DNA of 64,000 nucleotides, taken from contig CM066731.1 of the NCBI GenBank assembly GCA_033961575.1, positions 57,255,501-57,319,500 on the forward strand, written 5' to 3'. The position numbers and the translations under genes are program-made. Source of the DNA: Aselliscus stoliczkanus (taxonomy: Eukaryota; Chordata; Mammalia; Chiroptera; Hipposideridae). Of this stretch, positions 1-11,929 are shown piece by piece. Below the pieces are notes generated by a model. It had not been told where the DNA came from. It was given only the letters and a program-made list of their open reading frames with translations, and ran no database searches. Within the stretch, counting starts at the first letter, position 1; each line of letters starts with the position of its first letter.

Positions 1-977
1 ATACAAAAGCTAGAGGAGGTTTAGCATCCTCCTGCCCTTGGAGGTAGGGGCTGCTCTGTGGCCCATGTCCATAAGGCTGTTGTATGCTCAGAAATGGCAG
101 TTCAAGCCTCATTCTGGGCTGCAGGCCAGTGGGAGAGGGTCTCACAGCGGGTCCCAGGGCCGCAGTACCTCTAATGACAGAAGCAGGCAACACACCCACA
201 GGACCCATCCTATCCAATGTGCCAAGAGCCTGTTTTCACTCTTAAAAACAGAAATATAGTGGAATTTTAAACTGTTTAAAAGAGAATTTTAAGTTAAGGA
301 AATGCAACTTATTCTGCTTGGCCTTGACCAAAATACAAAGAAGCTGGCATGAAATCACTTCCTTGACGGGAACTGAGTAAGACATGCTCGATTCCTTCCC
401 AGCGGAGGTGAGAAGCAGTACAGTCATTCTCTCTGTGTAGTCCTTGTGGAGAATGACTGTATGTGGGGGTAAAATCCCTGCTGACAAAGTGTTCAGGGCT
501 TACCCCTGGTCAGAGAGGGAAACACAGACACCTTCTCCAAGTCATGGCCAAGGGGTCTCACCACACCAAAATATCCCCTCAGGTCTTCACTGCCTTGTGT
601 TTTGATTCAAACTTGTTAAGGAGAAAAGAGATGGCCAGTTAAATAAAGCATCCAACTCTGGAAGTCCCTAGCAGATTTTCCTGTGACCTGGACTTTCCCT
701 AATCATCTGTGCTAGAACATAAGGTATAAGAGACAGAGCTCCCATTTCCAGAACAGTGTTGGTCAGCCTGAGGGCAGAGGCTTGCTTTGGCTGCTGATTT
801 ATAGAAACCAGGCAAGATTCACAGCCTCAAAGCAGCCTCATGTCAGAAAACATGGAAGCCACAAAGACTGGGCTCCCTAAGAGTAAGAAGAAGACAGATC
901 AGAGCATCTGCCACCCAACCAGCCAGCCAGCCTAAAGAGGGAGGATGAGGGCTGGACAGTAAGAAAGTAGTCCTTGG
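1..977. other. Intergenic, no recognisable gene
   Basis: Mixed-composition DNA far downstream of MYBL1. No conserved open frame or clear repeat was recognised; the short open frames at the left edge are not convincing genes. Confidence 0.5.
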
Positions 978-1146
978 GTAGCCGGTTAGCTCAGTTGGTT
1001 AGAGTGCAGTGCTCCTACCACCAAGGTTGCCACTTCAATCCCCACATGGGCCAGAGCTGCACCCTCCACAACTAGATTGAAACAACTACTTGACGTGGAG
1101 CTGGTGGATCCTGGAAAAACACACTGTTCACCCAATAAACCCCAAT

Positions 1147-1148
<2 letters not shown>
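978..1148 (+). mobile_element. tRNA-Ile-like SINE (family B)
   Basis: The head GGTTAGCTCAGTTGGTTAGA matches tRNA-Ile(AAU) through its A box. A B-box-like TTCAATCCCC follows, then a tail with 'acaactagattgaaacaac' and 'cacactgtt...aataa'. Ends in a long (GAAA)n tract. This head and tail resemble SINEs I associate with rhinolophoid bats. Confidence 0.85.
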
Positions 1149-1229
<81 letters not shown>

Positions 1230-1233
1230 GAAA
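1149..1233 (+). repeat. (GAAA)n microsatellite at a SINE tail
   Basis: About 20 near-perfect tetranucleotide units directly after the SINE tail, so it probably grew from that tail. The Lys/Glu-rich open frame through it is an artefact. Confidence 0.95.
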
Positions 1234-1329
1234 GAAACTACTCTTCTTTCTAATACTTACATGTCAGCTGTCTCCAGTTGAATATAATGCATCCCATAAA
1301 TGTCATTTTAAGTTTCCTAGAAGACACAT

Positions 1330-1585
1330 TTTAAAAAGCAAAAAGAGAGGGATTACATTGGGAAATTAATGTTTTGATTTAGCCCAGTTTATCCAAAATA
1401 ATGTCCTTTCACCATATAGCCAACATAAAAATGATAAGTGAGATAGTTTACATTCTCTTGTGTCTTAAATCTTCAAAATCTGGTGTGCATTTTACACTCA
1501 CAGTACCTCTCAATTCAAACCCACATTTCCAGTGCTGAGTAGCCATATGTGGTTAATGGCTGCTGTATGAAAAAGTCAGAGAATT
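1330..1585 (-). mobile_element. Old hAT-type element relic
   Basis: Contains the phrases 'aaaatctggtgtgcattttacac' (shortened reading) and 'agtagccatatgtggttaatgg', which recur at 48235-48520, 17130-17410 and 35290-35465. Family style is that of short non-autonomous hAT-Charlie elements; I cannot name the subfamily. Confidence 0.55.
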
Positions 1586-1789
1586 TAAAAAAATGAAAAA
1601 GATAATCTAAGGAAGCCAGTATTCTGAAAAGAGGCAGCCTGCCTATTGCACGAGTGGAAGAGGGGGGCTGGTTTTCTGGAAGAGAACCATAAGTATTGAC
1701 AGATGCAACCACAAGGATTGAAAAGAATATTATTGTCATCATCGTCATAGTCTTTACAGAGCTTGTTCCATCTGTACTCTGACCCTGTA

Positions 1790-2050
1790 GACTGGGTATT
1801 ATTCTCTCTGGATTAGCAATAAGGAAACAGGTTCAGTAGACAAAGGGCTGGTCCAAGGTCACACCATGAAGCAGAAGTGGATGTAGGATCCTGACCTGTC
1901 ATGCTGGCCATAGCTCTGGAGGGACCCTGATTCCAGGGGACAATGCCTGAAATGCCAAAGGACTCTCTGTGATTTTGTTCTGCTTGGTCCCACACATATT
2001 TCTCTCTCTTTTCAGAAGACCAATGACTCACCACCCAGCACAGATAGACA
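1790..2050. repeat. MIR-like fragment and adjoining unique DNA
   Basis: 'gggctggtccaaggtcacac' with nearby 'aaggaaacagg' matches the MIR core (gaggaaactgag...aaggtcacacagc). Strongly diverged. Confidence 0.5.
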
Positions 2051-2696
2051 TCTGTGCATATTATCCAGAATAACATGGGGTTAGGTGGAAAGGTGGTATC
2101 CAAGCAGGAAGGCCATGGGCAAACATGACATGGCTTTTGGAGTCACCCTGGAGGGCCCTGTCTCTTCACCCCACCCCCATAAGGACGCTCTGTTAGACTT
2201 TCACCCCAGGCTGCCTGTCGTCTCTCATACTCACTACAGATCTCTCCCAGCTCCTCATGTCTCTGTAGTACATTTAAGCCGAGTGTCGTTACTTACATGC
2301 ACTGCTCTCTGCTTAGGTGAGGAGCTGTGCTAATGTGACCAGGGTCACCACTATAGATATAACAGGGGCCATCTGGAGAGCACACCTACACCTGAAGAAG
2401 GTAAGTCAGTGGAACAGACGTTCAGGAAGTAGGGGGCTTTCGTATGGCTTCCCATCACGTCTACTGTCGCAGGACAACAGTGTTCCAGAACTGAGTGCTC
2501 CATTCAAATCTGAATGGATCTGAACGTACCACTGAATGCATTTCCTCTGAATGGTGCCCAAGCCTCAGGCCTGGATAAGTCATTTTTTACTATAATCACT
2601 TCTGATGCAGACCTAGAGAAAGGGCCACTCCAGGTGTCAGAGACTATGGGGCATGTGACTGCAGAGAAAGTATGGCTCTGTCTGCCTATCTTCTAT

Positions 2697-2697
2697 C

Positions 2698-2742
<45 letters not shown>
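2697..2742 (+). repeat. (CA)n microsatellite
   Basis: Perfect CA dinucleotide run of about 20 units. Confidence 0.95.
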
Positions 2743-2746
<4 letters not shown>

Positions 2747-2759
2747 ATGATACAAATCA

Positions 2760-3770
2760 ACACCTGATGAGGAAGCCATCGACATCTCCTACCTGTTAGG
2801 TTTTGTTCTGCCCAAGAACACTAGGTTAAGATGTAAATTGAGGGGTTCTCTCTGGGAGGGGTCCCAGTGTCCCTCCCTTCTCACTAGTACAAGTGCACAC
2901 GCCCTGGATGTCGCACAAATCCATCCCTCACTGACATCCGTTGCATTCAGGGAGTCCTAACAACGGCCAGCTGGCCAGCCATGCTCAGTGGAATGCAAAC
3001 ATTGCCCTGCTCTCTGCTCCCTAAAAGGCCATATGGAAACTCCTCCTCATTGTTAGCCTGCATCTGACAGAGCAAAAGGCTTTTATCTCAGAAGCACAGA
3101 GTCCAATTCTGAGCTGCCACCCCGCCCCCAAGCACACACAAAGTCAAAAAGACATTTGTCCAAAGGGCGTGTCACAGAGAAAAAGTTCTTTTTTTGTTTT
3201 TGAAGAATTTGTTTGTCCCGCCAAAATGTCTGAACCAGCAGCAGCAGCAGGTCCATGGAGAGCCTGCCATCTGACCCGTTATGCATGGCCCTAATTGCGT
3301 TCCATCTGTTGTCTGGCACACACAAAGGCTGTGGCCCAGCCCCACCCTGGCCTTTCTCCAGGCCGTTTTGTGCATTTGTGGAGCTCAGGCTGCAGCTACC
3401 CCTGGCTGACAGGATATAGGCTGGCAGATGCCAGGCTTAGGGCCATCCTCGGTCACTCAGGGAAGGAGGGACAAAGGCCACATCCAGGGCCAAAGGCCTG
3501 CGTCCCCACACTCTTGGATGGGAACCAAAGACATTTTGTAGGCCCAGGACTGACAGATGATGTCAGTGAACTGGCCCTCAATCAGAGAAAGCAATGTGAG
3601 AGCCCCAGGACCCCATCAAGGTTGGCAATATGTGTTAAAACACAGGCACCAGTGACTCAGCAGCTCCCAGATCCTAAGGAACTGATCCTAGGCAGCATGG
3701 AACTCAGAAGGACCCAATAACAGGGCTGCCAGGGGCTCATGGCACCATCTTTCTGTGTAACAGCAAAATT
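2760..3770. other. Non-repeat intergenic stretch, moderately GC-rich
   Basis: No repeat or gene family recognised. An open frame of 141 codons at 3295-3720 has no recognisable domain and no splice or UTR context, so it is not called. A short (CAG) run at 3239-3251 is present. Confidence 0.4.
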
Positions 3771-3774
3771 TTGG

Positions 3775-4110
3775 AAACAGCTCTAACAATTCAGAATGGG
3801 TTGGCCTACCTAAATTGTGGAAACATCCACACTATCAAATACTGTGTAGGGATTAAAAATGGTGCTGGAGGGGAGGCCCTTTAGCTCAGTGGGTTAGAGT
3901 GCAGTGTTCATAACATCAAGGTTGCCAGTTCAAACCCCGCGCCCTCCACAACTAGATTGAAACAACTACTTGACTTGGAGCTGATGGATCCTGGAAAAAC
4001 ATACTGTTACCCAATTAAAAAAAAAAATACTGCTGGAGACCTGTGTGTGTTGGCATCAAAGGATATCCACAAAAAACATTCTAAAGTTTAAAAAGCAAGT
4101 TATAAAATGA
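3775..4110 (+). mobile_element. Old L1-like fragment split by a SINE
   Basis: 'aattgtggaaacatccacac...aatactgtgtagggattaaaaatgg' (abridged) matches the L1 ORF2 3' region 'ggaatactatgcagccattaaaa'. It is interrupted by a family B SINE at about 3872-4027 and resumes afterwards. Confidence 0.6.
3872..4027 (+). mobile_element. tRNA-Ile-like SINE (family B), 5' part slightly degraded
   Basis: 'tttagctcagtgggttagag', 'caaggttgccagttcaaacc' and the 'acaactagattgaaacaac' tail. Flanked by imperfect duplicates aatggtgctggag / aatactgctggag. Confidence 0.85.
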
Positions 4111-4379
4111 TATGTAAATGTGATTCTATCTTGTTATAATATATATGCATATAAATGTACATATACATGTAGGTATGTATGAAGAAAAAGTATATATACC
4201 AAGATGTTAACTGATTATTTCTCGGTATTGAGTTTGTGACTGGTTTCATGTTACTGTTTTGATTATCTGTATTTTCTAATTTTTGCATATTTTCTGTAAA
4301 GGAACATGTGTTACTTGTGTAATGAAAAAAGAAATTAAAAAAAAAGGAACGCTGGAGACGGCTTTCTCATTTACTTATA

Positions 4380-5340
4380 ACTTATAGGTATTATTTAAAA
4401 CCATGACTAGATGAACTCACCTGAGGGAAAATATAGAGAAGGGAAGAAGTACAGGGCAAGGGCCTGGGGGCTCCAATATATGAAAGTTAGACATAAGATG
4501 AGGAGGAGACAGGAAAGGAAGCCACGAAATGGCAGTCAGTAAGAAAGAAGAAAACCCAGAAGGCTCCCAGAAGCCAAGTGAAAGAAGCGATGGAGACAGA
4601 AGAGAGTTGACTCTGTCCCATGTCCCATAGAGGTCAGATAATAAGATTAGGACAGCAAATTGGGCATTGGTCTGACAAGACAGAATTTTATCAGAACAAG
4701 AGGGAAGGAGAGGAAGTGGAGCTTTGTTTTGATGAGTCCCAGAGAAATCGGAGTGGGGGCTGATGTCCATTGAGGGAATTTTTTTTAAGGTGAGAGATAT
4801 TTCAACACTGTTGTCGGAGGATGAGAATGATCAAGGAAAGAGGGATGCTGAGAGAGAAGGGAGGATTGCAAGGGCAACAGGCTTAGTGGGTAAAGTGCTC
4901 CCGGCAGGGGGTGTGGCCTGTGCTTGGAGAGAGTCATTGGAGTATATAGGTGGCTTGCTAGGTGTATTGGAAGGAAGTGGAAATGAGATATTTCTAGGCT
5001 GATTGTCACTAGTTTTTTCCCCAAAAAAAGGAGCAAGCTATAAGTGAACGGAAGTCTGAGGAGAGAGAAGGTGGGAGGGATCCCATCAGAGAGGGGGAGA
5101 ATCAGTGGTCCAGGGGCTTGGGGTAGGATTGTGGCATTTGGTGTACATTTTGTACCAGGCAGTTGGCACCATTGTGTGCTTGCCTGTAGCCAGCCTCCAG
5201 TGCCCTGGGAGTTAGCAGACTTGCCCAGGTGATGGAGGAGATGATCAGAGGCCTTTGGGAAGTCTGCCCTGCAGAGAGTTTCTTGCCTTGGAACAGTAAG
5301 CCTGTTCTTACTTGGACTTAACTTGGGGATCACCCTCCAG
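4380..5340. repeat. GA-rich stretch resembling an old unnamed interspersed repeat
   Basis: Purine-rich plus strand with phrases such as 'cccagaagccaagtgaaag' that I associate with a common mammalian interspersed repeat; similar phrases occur at 20740-21200 and 47970-48230. The 182-codon antisense frame is a by-product of the purine bias. Confidence 0.4.
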
Positions 5341-6130
5341 AATCATAATTAGGTACCTGTATCTGTTTCTAAAATTAAACTAAGAGTTCCTTGAGGGCTA
5401 GGAATGAGTTATCTTTATCTCCTGAATTCTTAGGACAGAACTTAAAAAATAGTAGGAGCTCAAAAAATACGTGTTGACGGAGGAAAGTGAGGAAGGAACA
5501 AAGGAGGTGGGCGGGGAGGAGAAAAGTTTCTCCATTTTAGAACTAAGGAAATCAAAGCTCAGAAAGGTAAACACTGGCCTTCTCATTCCAAACCCTGCTT
5601 ATAAAACCAACCAAGAGTTATATGTAATTATTTGTTATATTATCGGACACATGATTAGAGCTCCAGGCTCCTTGCATATAATTTGCTTATGCTTATTGTC
5701 ACAGTATAATTATTTATAGCATCACATTTCGAGCTTCAAACTGTCCCTGGGTTAGATGATAAATCATATGGTCACCCCAGTTATAGCTGCTATCAAGTTA
5801 ACAAGGACGCCCTGAGTCCTCCTCCCCTGAAAGCTCTTCTGTTTGCCCCTCAGAACTCAAATGGAGTCATCAGTGGAAACGAAATATAGATTGAGGGTTG
5901 AAGCATTCAGAACAATCTACAAACTGAAAATTCAAAACTTGTTCATGTTTTTCATGTGGTTCAGTATCAGAATCTCATTTTTGACCCTCTTTCCACAGTC
6001 CTACATTGTTATATGACAATGTGAACTGAGCTATATCTTTTTAAAACGTTTTGCTCCTATTTTCTTGTTTCATCACTCTTTTTTTATTGCTTATGCCTAC
6101 CAAAAAAAAACCTGAATTAATTGTTCACAG
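5341..6130. other. AT-rich intergenic DNA, nothing recognised
   Basis: No gene, RNA or clear repeat seen. Confidence 0.4.
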
Positions 6131-6490
6131 CTTTTCAGAGGTATAATTTACATACCATAAAATTTGCTTGTTTTACATGTTCAACTCAACAATTTTTAGT
6201 AAATTCACAGAGTTGTGCAACCAATACAACAAAAAATGGATTAATTTTATTTATAGAATGGAAAATTATGCATATCTTGAGCTTTCTATTAATATGAATT
6301 ATTTAATACACACAGCTCCATCCCTAGCTATACACTCCCTAACTCTCTTAATTTTTTGGAATATTTATATCTGTCTCAGGAAATGACTTCATCTCAACTC
6401 ATATGACAATAAATGGAATTACAAAATAATGATCACATTCTCGAGTACTTTAGTATTTTTTTCCAAGACACACTCCATCTTATGTTTTCA
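6130..6490. mobile_element. Old L1-3'-end-like fragment
   Basis: 'aggtataatttacataccat' followed by 'cacagagttgtgcaaccaat' matches the widespread mammalian phrase 'gaggtataattgacatacaa ... gttgtgcaaccatcac', usually annotated as L1-derived. Orientation not decided. Confidence 0.5.
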
Positions 6491-8160
6491 TGAAAAGGGG
6501 AAAATATAATCTTAAATGATATGGCAGTTCTCCCTTATAAAGTAGAAGAAAGATGAAAGCTGACATCTGATGATTTAATTACACGGCCCAGAGAGGTAGG
6601 TTCTGCCTCCAGGCTTCCTCTCATCACTCCCACCCAAGCACCATACCCCCTCAGCCAGCCACTCACACTTTGTGATTATTATAATACTAAGTAGACATCC
6701 TGCCTTGTCATTTAAAGCCATTTTCTCTCGATTATAAGGAAGAAAACCTATGCAGCTGCTGGGCTCCTTTGTTCTTTACCACATATCTACAGTCTGTATG
6801 AGGATTTCAGGTGGGTGGAAAATTGCTGATCAACTTCTTTTTCATCACAGAACTGACACCATCAGGGCTGCCCTGAAATCTACCACTTCCATGTTCTTAT
6901 GCATTTAATATTATAATATCAACTACCCTGACAACTAATATGAGTGGAGCTTCTGACATCAATGTGCCAATAAAACTTAATGGCAAGAAGGGCTTAAATC
7001 CTAACTTCTCATCAAGCTTGGTATCCTCATTCACAGCCACAGAATACATTGAAGAACATCAACAATATAAAGTACCTGGAAAAGAGTAAAAATCCTTCTA
7101 GAACCTTCCAGCACAAAAAGCTTACAGAGATGGAATTTCTTATCCAAGAGCTCCAGGAGTGGTTACCAAACTTTTAGATTTCATGGACCTATAAAATTTC
7201 AAAACTAATTAGGGTTTAGAGAATTGATAGGTTTGGAGTTTGGCATATTTTGTCAAATAAGGATATCTACCTTGGTTTTTTTTTAAATATTATTATTTGA
7301 ACACCCTCAAAATAGGAAGAACATGTTCTCAGAATAAATGACTATTCTATAAGTTAATTAAATTTTCTTTTACTTAAAAACTTACTATGTCCACCCACTT
7401 TTCTCGAATAAGAACATACCCTCACTCAAAATAGAATTGTCTTTCATACATACAACAGAATTAGAAAAAAAACACACACTTGGTTCTAATTCTTTATCCA
7501 GATCAAAAGATGATAAAAAAAACAATCCCAAACTGACTGCAATAAAATCTGGTGTTGCAATGGTCTCACAAATTCCAGAGATTCTATGTCCTCCTGTCCT
7601 CCACCCTTTAATTTGTATCATGGCCTAAGGAAAACCACTTCCTGCGCCACTCTTTCTCCATCAGCAAGTCAGAGAAAACATTCACCTTTATAACCACATC
7701 GTAAAAAGTTACAGTGAAAGAAACCGATTGAAGGACTCAAAACCATGCAAATTGCTGGGTCTAAAATGCTCAGCAATGGCAGTAAATGTCTGTTATCTCA
7801 CCTGTTTCTCAGATTCCTTTATGACTCCAGGGTGATATCATCTACACTCCCCTTTGGAAAGTGAACAGTGAACCAAATATAAAAACATAAATTACATGTA
7901 TTACTTTAAGTCAGTTAATGAGGTTTATCAGCCACCTACAAGTGCACAACCCCAGCTTGGTCCTTAGGTCCTGGGGGTGAACAGAGCCAAATCCGACATA
8001 GCCTCTAAGAGGGAGATAAGGTGTGAGAACACACAGCACAGGTCTCAAAGGCTGGCTGGGCTTGGGCACAATGTTTGGGAACCACAGTGGGGGCGAGGGG
8101 GTGGGTAGTATTTGTTCCTATGTCTTCCACAATCCCAGCCTTCTTTAGATCCCTGAAACA
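6490..8160. other. Intergenic DNA, nothing recognised
   Basis: AT-rich and without conserved open frames. No repeat family could be named with confidence. Confidence 0.4.
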
Positions 8161-8303
8161 TTTTTTGCTTAACTTTTCATTTTGAAATGCTATCAGGGTA
8201 AAGGAAAAGTTGCAAGAATAGCACAAGAAAATTTCACAAAGCCCTTTGAATCAGGCTCTCCATCTTCTGACATTTAAGCCACATTTGCTTTATCATTCTG
8301 TGT

Positions 8304-8340
<37 letters not shown>
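8304..8340 (+). repeat. (CA)n microsatellite
   Basis: About 18 CA units following 'tgtgtgt'. Confidence 0.95.
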
Positions 8341-8343
<3 letters not shown>

Positions 8344-8533
8344 TTTCCTTGTACTGAGTTGCAGACATCATCATGCTCCTTTACCCCTAAATACTTCAGT
8401 GAGCATTTGCTAGAACAAAAATATTCACTTACACAACCATAGTACAATGATCAAACTCATGAAATTTATTATTGATACAATTATTAGACAATACTATTGT
8501 CTAATCTATAAATTTTATTCAAGTGTTGCCAAT

Positions 8534-8749
8534 TGTTATGGAGTGAATATTCTCCCTAAAATTCATATGTTAAAGCTCTAAGTCCTGTTGTGACTATACC
8601 TGGAGATGAGGCCTCCAAGGAAGTAATTAAGGTTAAATGAGGCCATAAAGGTAGAGTCCTTATAACAATAGACACCAGAGCGCTCGCTCTCTCTCTCTCT
8701 CTCTCTCTCCCTCCCTCCCTCCCTCCCTCCCTCCCTCCCTCCCTCCCTC

Positions 8750-8800
<51 letters not shown>

Positions 8801-8969
8801 AGAAGACAGACTCCGCCTTCTAGAAACCAGGAAGAGGGCCCTCACCAGAAACTGAATTTGTAGGCACCTTGATCTTGTATTCTCCAGTTTCCAAAATTGT
8901 GAGAAAATCAGTTTCAGTTGTTGAAGCTGCCCTTTCCATGGTATTTTGTTATAGCAACTCAATCAGACA
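8534..8969 (+). mobile_element. MLT1-type (ERVL-MaLR) solo LTR
   Basis: Begins TGTTATGGAGTGAAT, contains 'aaattcatatgttaaagc', 'gaaaccaggaagagggccct' and 'ggtattttgttatagcaact', and ends ...CAGACA. These are ordered MLT1 landmarks. Its middle is expanded into CT/CCCT repeats. No coding sequence remains. Confidence 0.8.
8685..8798 (+). repeat. Compound (CT)n-(CCCT)n-(CT)n microsatellite inside an LTR
   Basis: CT run, then about 12 CCCT units, then a second CT run; pure pyrimidine on the plus strand. The Arg/Glu-rich antisense open frame here is an artefact. Confidence 0.95.
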
Positions 8970-9261
8970 AATATACTTCCAATTATGTCCTTTATAGCAA
9001 CTTTTTTTTTTTTGCCTAGCATCCAATCTTCTCAGGACTCTTAAAGTGCTTTGTCTGTCCCCCTTCCTTTGGTACACAAGAGGGACTGCCATGTGTTTTT
9101 GGTAAATTTTTAGTCTGTGTGTGTCCATCTCTCTAGCAAAGCTTTAAGCAAAATGAATTTTCATTTTCATCTTGCACATCTGATTGCTACCCATGGCCCA
9201 CGCAGGGTCTTGCAACAGAAGGTACTGAATGAATATTTGTAGATTGATTGAATGGGAATAC

Positions 9262-9440
9262 ACTTTTTACTTTTTATTTATTGGGGAACAGTGTGTTTTC
9301 CAGGACCTATCAGTTCCAAACCAAGTAGCTGTTTCAATCTAGTTGTGGAGGGCGCAGCTCAGTGGCCCATGCGGGGATCGAACAGGCAACTTTGGTATTG
9401 TGAGCACTGTGTTCTAACCAACTGAGCTAGCCAGTCACTC
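9262..9440 (-). mobile_element. tRNA-Ile-like SINE (family B)
   Basis: Reverse complement of the element at 978: 'tttcaatctagttgtggagg', 'gatcgaacaggcaac' and 'aaccaactgagctagcc'. Flanking 'tgggaata' occurs on both sides. Confidence 0.85.
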
Positions 9441-9626
9441 CTGGGAATAAGTTTTAATTACTAACTGCATTACGGCTGGAGGCCAGCGGTCACTAAGTGA
9501 ATGATAATCTCATTGATGTGTCTCATCGTGTTACCAGAAGAAATTTTTCATTGTTCTTTGGGAATAATATATACTCAAATCTTATTCATGTGTATGTTCC
9601 AGTTTTTTATTTGTTGTTGTTTTTTT

Positions 9627-9735
9627 TGTTTTGTTTTTTGAGGGCAGTGTCACTGGCCCTCATATGTGGGACCCGAACCAGGGCCGCTGGCCTCCCAAGC
9701 CAGCACTTAACCACCGAGCCACTCGGCCAGCCCCC
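9627..9735 (-). mobile_element. 105-bp tRNA-derived SINE (family A)
   Basis: Antisense copy running from 'gagggcagtgtcactggccc' to 'actcggccagcccc'. Flanked by the direct repeat TGTTGTTGTTTTTTT (9612-9626 and 9736-9750). Confidence 0.9.
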
Positions 9736-9794
9736 TGTTGTTGTTTTTTTAAATAATTCTTTAATCATGCCTGGAGATATATAAGCTTCCAAAT

Positions 9795-10070
9795 TCCTGC
9801 AGGATAAACTTCAACCTCTTACCAGGGATTTAAAGCCTATTCAGAACCTAGCCCTAATCTGCATTTTCACTGTATTATTATTTCTTAACTATTCATTCCA
9901 CACTTGAACCAAAGTAAGCCAATTGTCATTTCCCATGAATGTCCTTCATTTTCCATTCTTCAACCTTTACTCATTCTTGCCCTTTCTACCTAAAATGCAA
10001 TTCCTTCACCATTGATCAAAATTACTCTGTAGCTTTGGAGCTCAACATGGAACAGAGTGAAATTCAATTG
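9795..10070 (+). mobile_element. L2 fragment
   Basis: 'ggataaacttcaacctctta' and 'gccctttctacctaaaatgc' match ordered L2 phrases (ggataaagtccaaactcctta ... tgccctgtctggaatgc). Confidence 0.65.
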
Positions 10071-10089
10071 TTTCCAGATGTGCATGTGA

Positions 10090-10480
10090 ACACTGATTCC
10101 ACACATATTTATTGAGCACCTGCTATATTACAAGCACTGTATCACCTGATTGAATTACACCTGACTGGATGGCAGGTAGAGTTTTCTCCCTCTTCATCAT
10201 CATCTTCACCTTTGCTAATTGGGCAGTCGACTCTGAGAATTTGAGCAGGGTTTCTGTTTAGAATGACTTGTTTTCTTGATGTAACAATAACACTAGTTGG
10301 TCTTGCCTCACCTTTGTAGACAACTGCAGAATTGATAGGCACATACACATTCATTATCTCATTTCATCCTAATGTAAAAATTAGTAAGAAAGATAAGTCT
10401 TTTTTCATCTTATAAAAGAAGAGACTGAAGTGTAGGGAGGTTAAGTTAACCAACCTAGACTGGTGTCAGATCTAGGAGAG
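10090..10480 (+). repeat. MIR-like fragments
   Basis: 'tattgagcacctgctatatt', 'cattatctcatttcatccta' and 'aagagactgaagtgtaggga' follow the MIR order. Confidence 0.6.
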
Positions 10481-10499
10481 GATTCCCTTGTCAAATTTT

Positions 10500-11050
10500 G
10501 CCGCCGCCAGAAACCAGATGTGGAGGAGGGAGAAACATTATTATCTCTACTTAATAAATGAAAAAACGTATTGAAGCACAGCAGAAGTCAGGGTATGCTG
10601 CCCAACAAGTGCAACCTGGTGGTATTTGAAAATAAAATTCAGTGTTGCTTCTTCTACCAAGAAAACATAAATCAGATACCAATGCTTTGATAGAAAACTA
10701 TTTGCTGGAATTTATTTGATTCGTAAGTTTGATTGTTGGTAATTTGGCCTTGCTTTGTAAACACTTAAAACTTGAACAACTAATTGTCATTGGTTAAACC
10801 AGCAAAATTTCAAATGCAAGTAATTCTTCTGTATTTCCAGTTTTGTCCTGTACTACCAAAGTAACTTTACAGAAAATTTACCAAAAAATATCTCTCATAA
10901 TCCACAAATTCTACCATAACCACTATCATAACCAAAGGAAACTTGAAAGTGTTTCCTTTGTCTTTTATCAGACACAAAAGTTTTACATTATTACGATTGT
11001 AGTTCTCATACCCAGCTTTTTTTTTCCATCTGATTTTCTATTTATATTTT
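10500..11050. other. Intergenic DNA, nothing recognised
   Basis: AT-rich and without a conserved open frame or nameable repeat. Confidence 0.4.
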
Positions 11051-11059
11051 TCTGTGTTT

Positions 11060-11590
11060 CTACATAGTCTGAACATAGAACAGGTCTTGGAATCAGAAAA
11101 GTCAAGTTCAAAACTCAGCTTTACCACTTACCAGCAAAAGCAGTAGGTGTTATGGGGCTCAAAGCTTTTATAATTTTGGGGGGGCCCCTCTTTAAGAATA
11201 CAAAATTGAGAGCAGGATTGAATATTTCTTTGGAATGAAAAAGGAGATAGCAACACATTTCTGGAGATTTGGAGATTTTGATCTTTTCTTCTGAGATGTC
11301 TTTAGGCAATTTACCAGAAATGCTCTGATTATAATCTGCATCCCCCCACCCCACCCCCACATACCCTGTGACTCTGGCACTTACAGAGGCCACTTACAGA
11401 GGCCAGGCAAGTTAGGGCTGTGAAGTTTAAGCTTCTTGCTTTATAGTAAATACACCTCTGCAGTATGATCTTGGGCAGGTCACATAACTTCTCTGGTCCT
11501 CAGTTAGCTCATCTATCAAATGGAATCATAATGGTTACCAGAGGAGATTGCTGTGAGGAGCCAGCCAATGAAAGAATTCAGGAACCACCG
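11060..11590 (+). repeat. MIR element, probably split
   Basis: 'ttggaatcagaaaagtcaag', 'ctttaccacttaccagcaa' and, further on, 'atgatcttgggcaggtcaca' and 'cctcagttagctcatctatc' are successive MIR phrases. Confidence 0.7.
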
Positions 11591-11929
11591 GCGAACCCAC
11601 GGCACTTCACAGGCAATTACTCTTCCCTAACCCCAATGATCAAAAGGTGGAGGTTACATATGAAACACCTGCACTGTCCCGACTCCTTGTAGAGACAGTT
11701 TCCTTCCAGTGAGATTATTGTCATTTTCAACAAACAATCTATGCCTTCTTTTCTTAAGTCACGTTTAATGGATTTTTAGACTAGTAGATTTTCTTCGTTT
11801 TTACAAAACCTTCTCTAGCAACGTATAACTAAAATAGGAATTGGGTAAAGTTTATCTGGGTCTTCCCTGTAATTATTTCTTCTGAAAACAACGCCTAATA
11901 AAACCAAACTTTTTTTGTTTTTTGCTTTG

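Larger units (their letters stand above)
8160..9130 (+). mobile_element. Old L1-type 3' fragment interrupted by a MaLR LTR
   Basis: 'agttgcagacatcatcatgc', 'cccctaaatacttcagtgag' and, after the LTR, 'aattatgtcctttatagcaa' are successive phrases of one common mammalian repeat. The LTR at 8534-8969 sits between them, and a (CA)n run lies at 8304-8340. Confidence 0.65.

Noticed and set aside
1090..1281. Lys/Glu repeat open frame
   Set aside because: Translation of the (GAAA)n SINE tail.
3295..3720. 141-codon open frame, plus strand
   Set aside because: No recognisable domain, no splice or promoter context, and the length is plausible by chance in GC-richer DNA.
4785..5333. 182-codon open frame, minus strand
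   Set aside because: Lies antisense to a purine-rich repeat-like stretch; Ser/Leu/Pro bias reflects that composition and no family is recognised.
8660..8962. Arg/Glu repeat open frame
   Set aside because: Translation of the CT/CCCT microsatellite on the minus strand.
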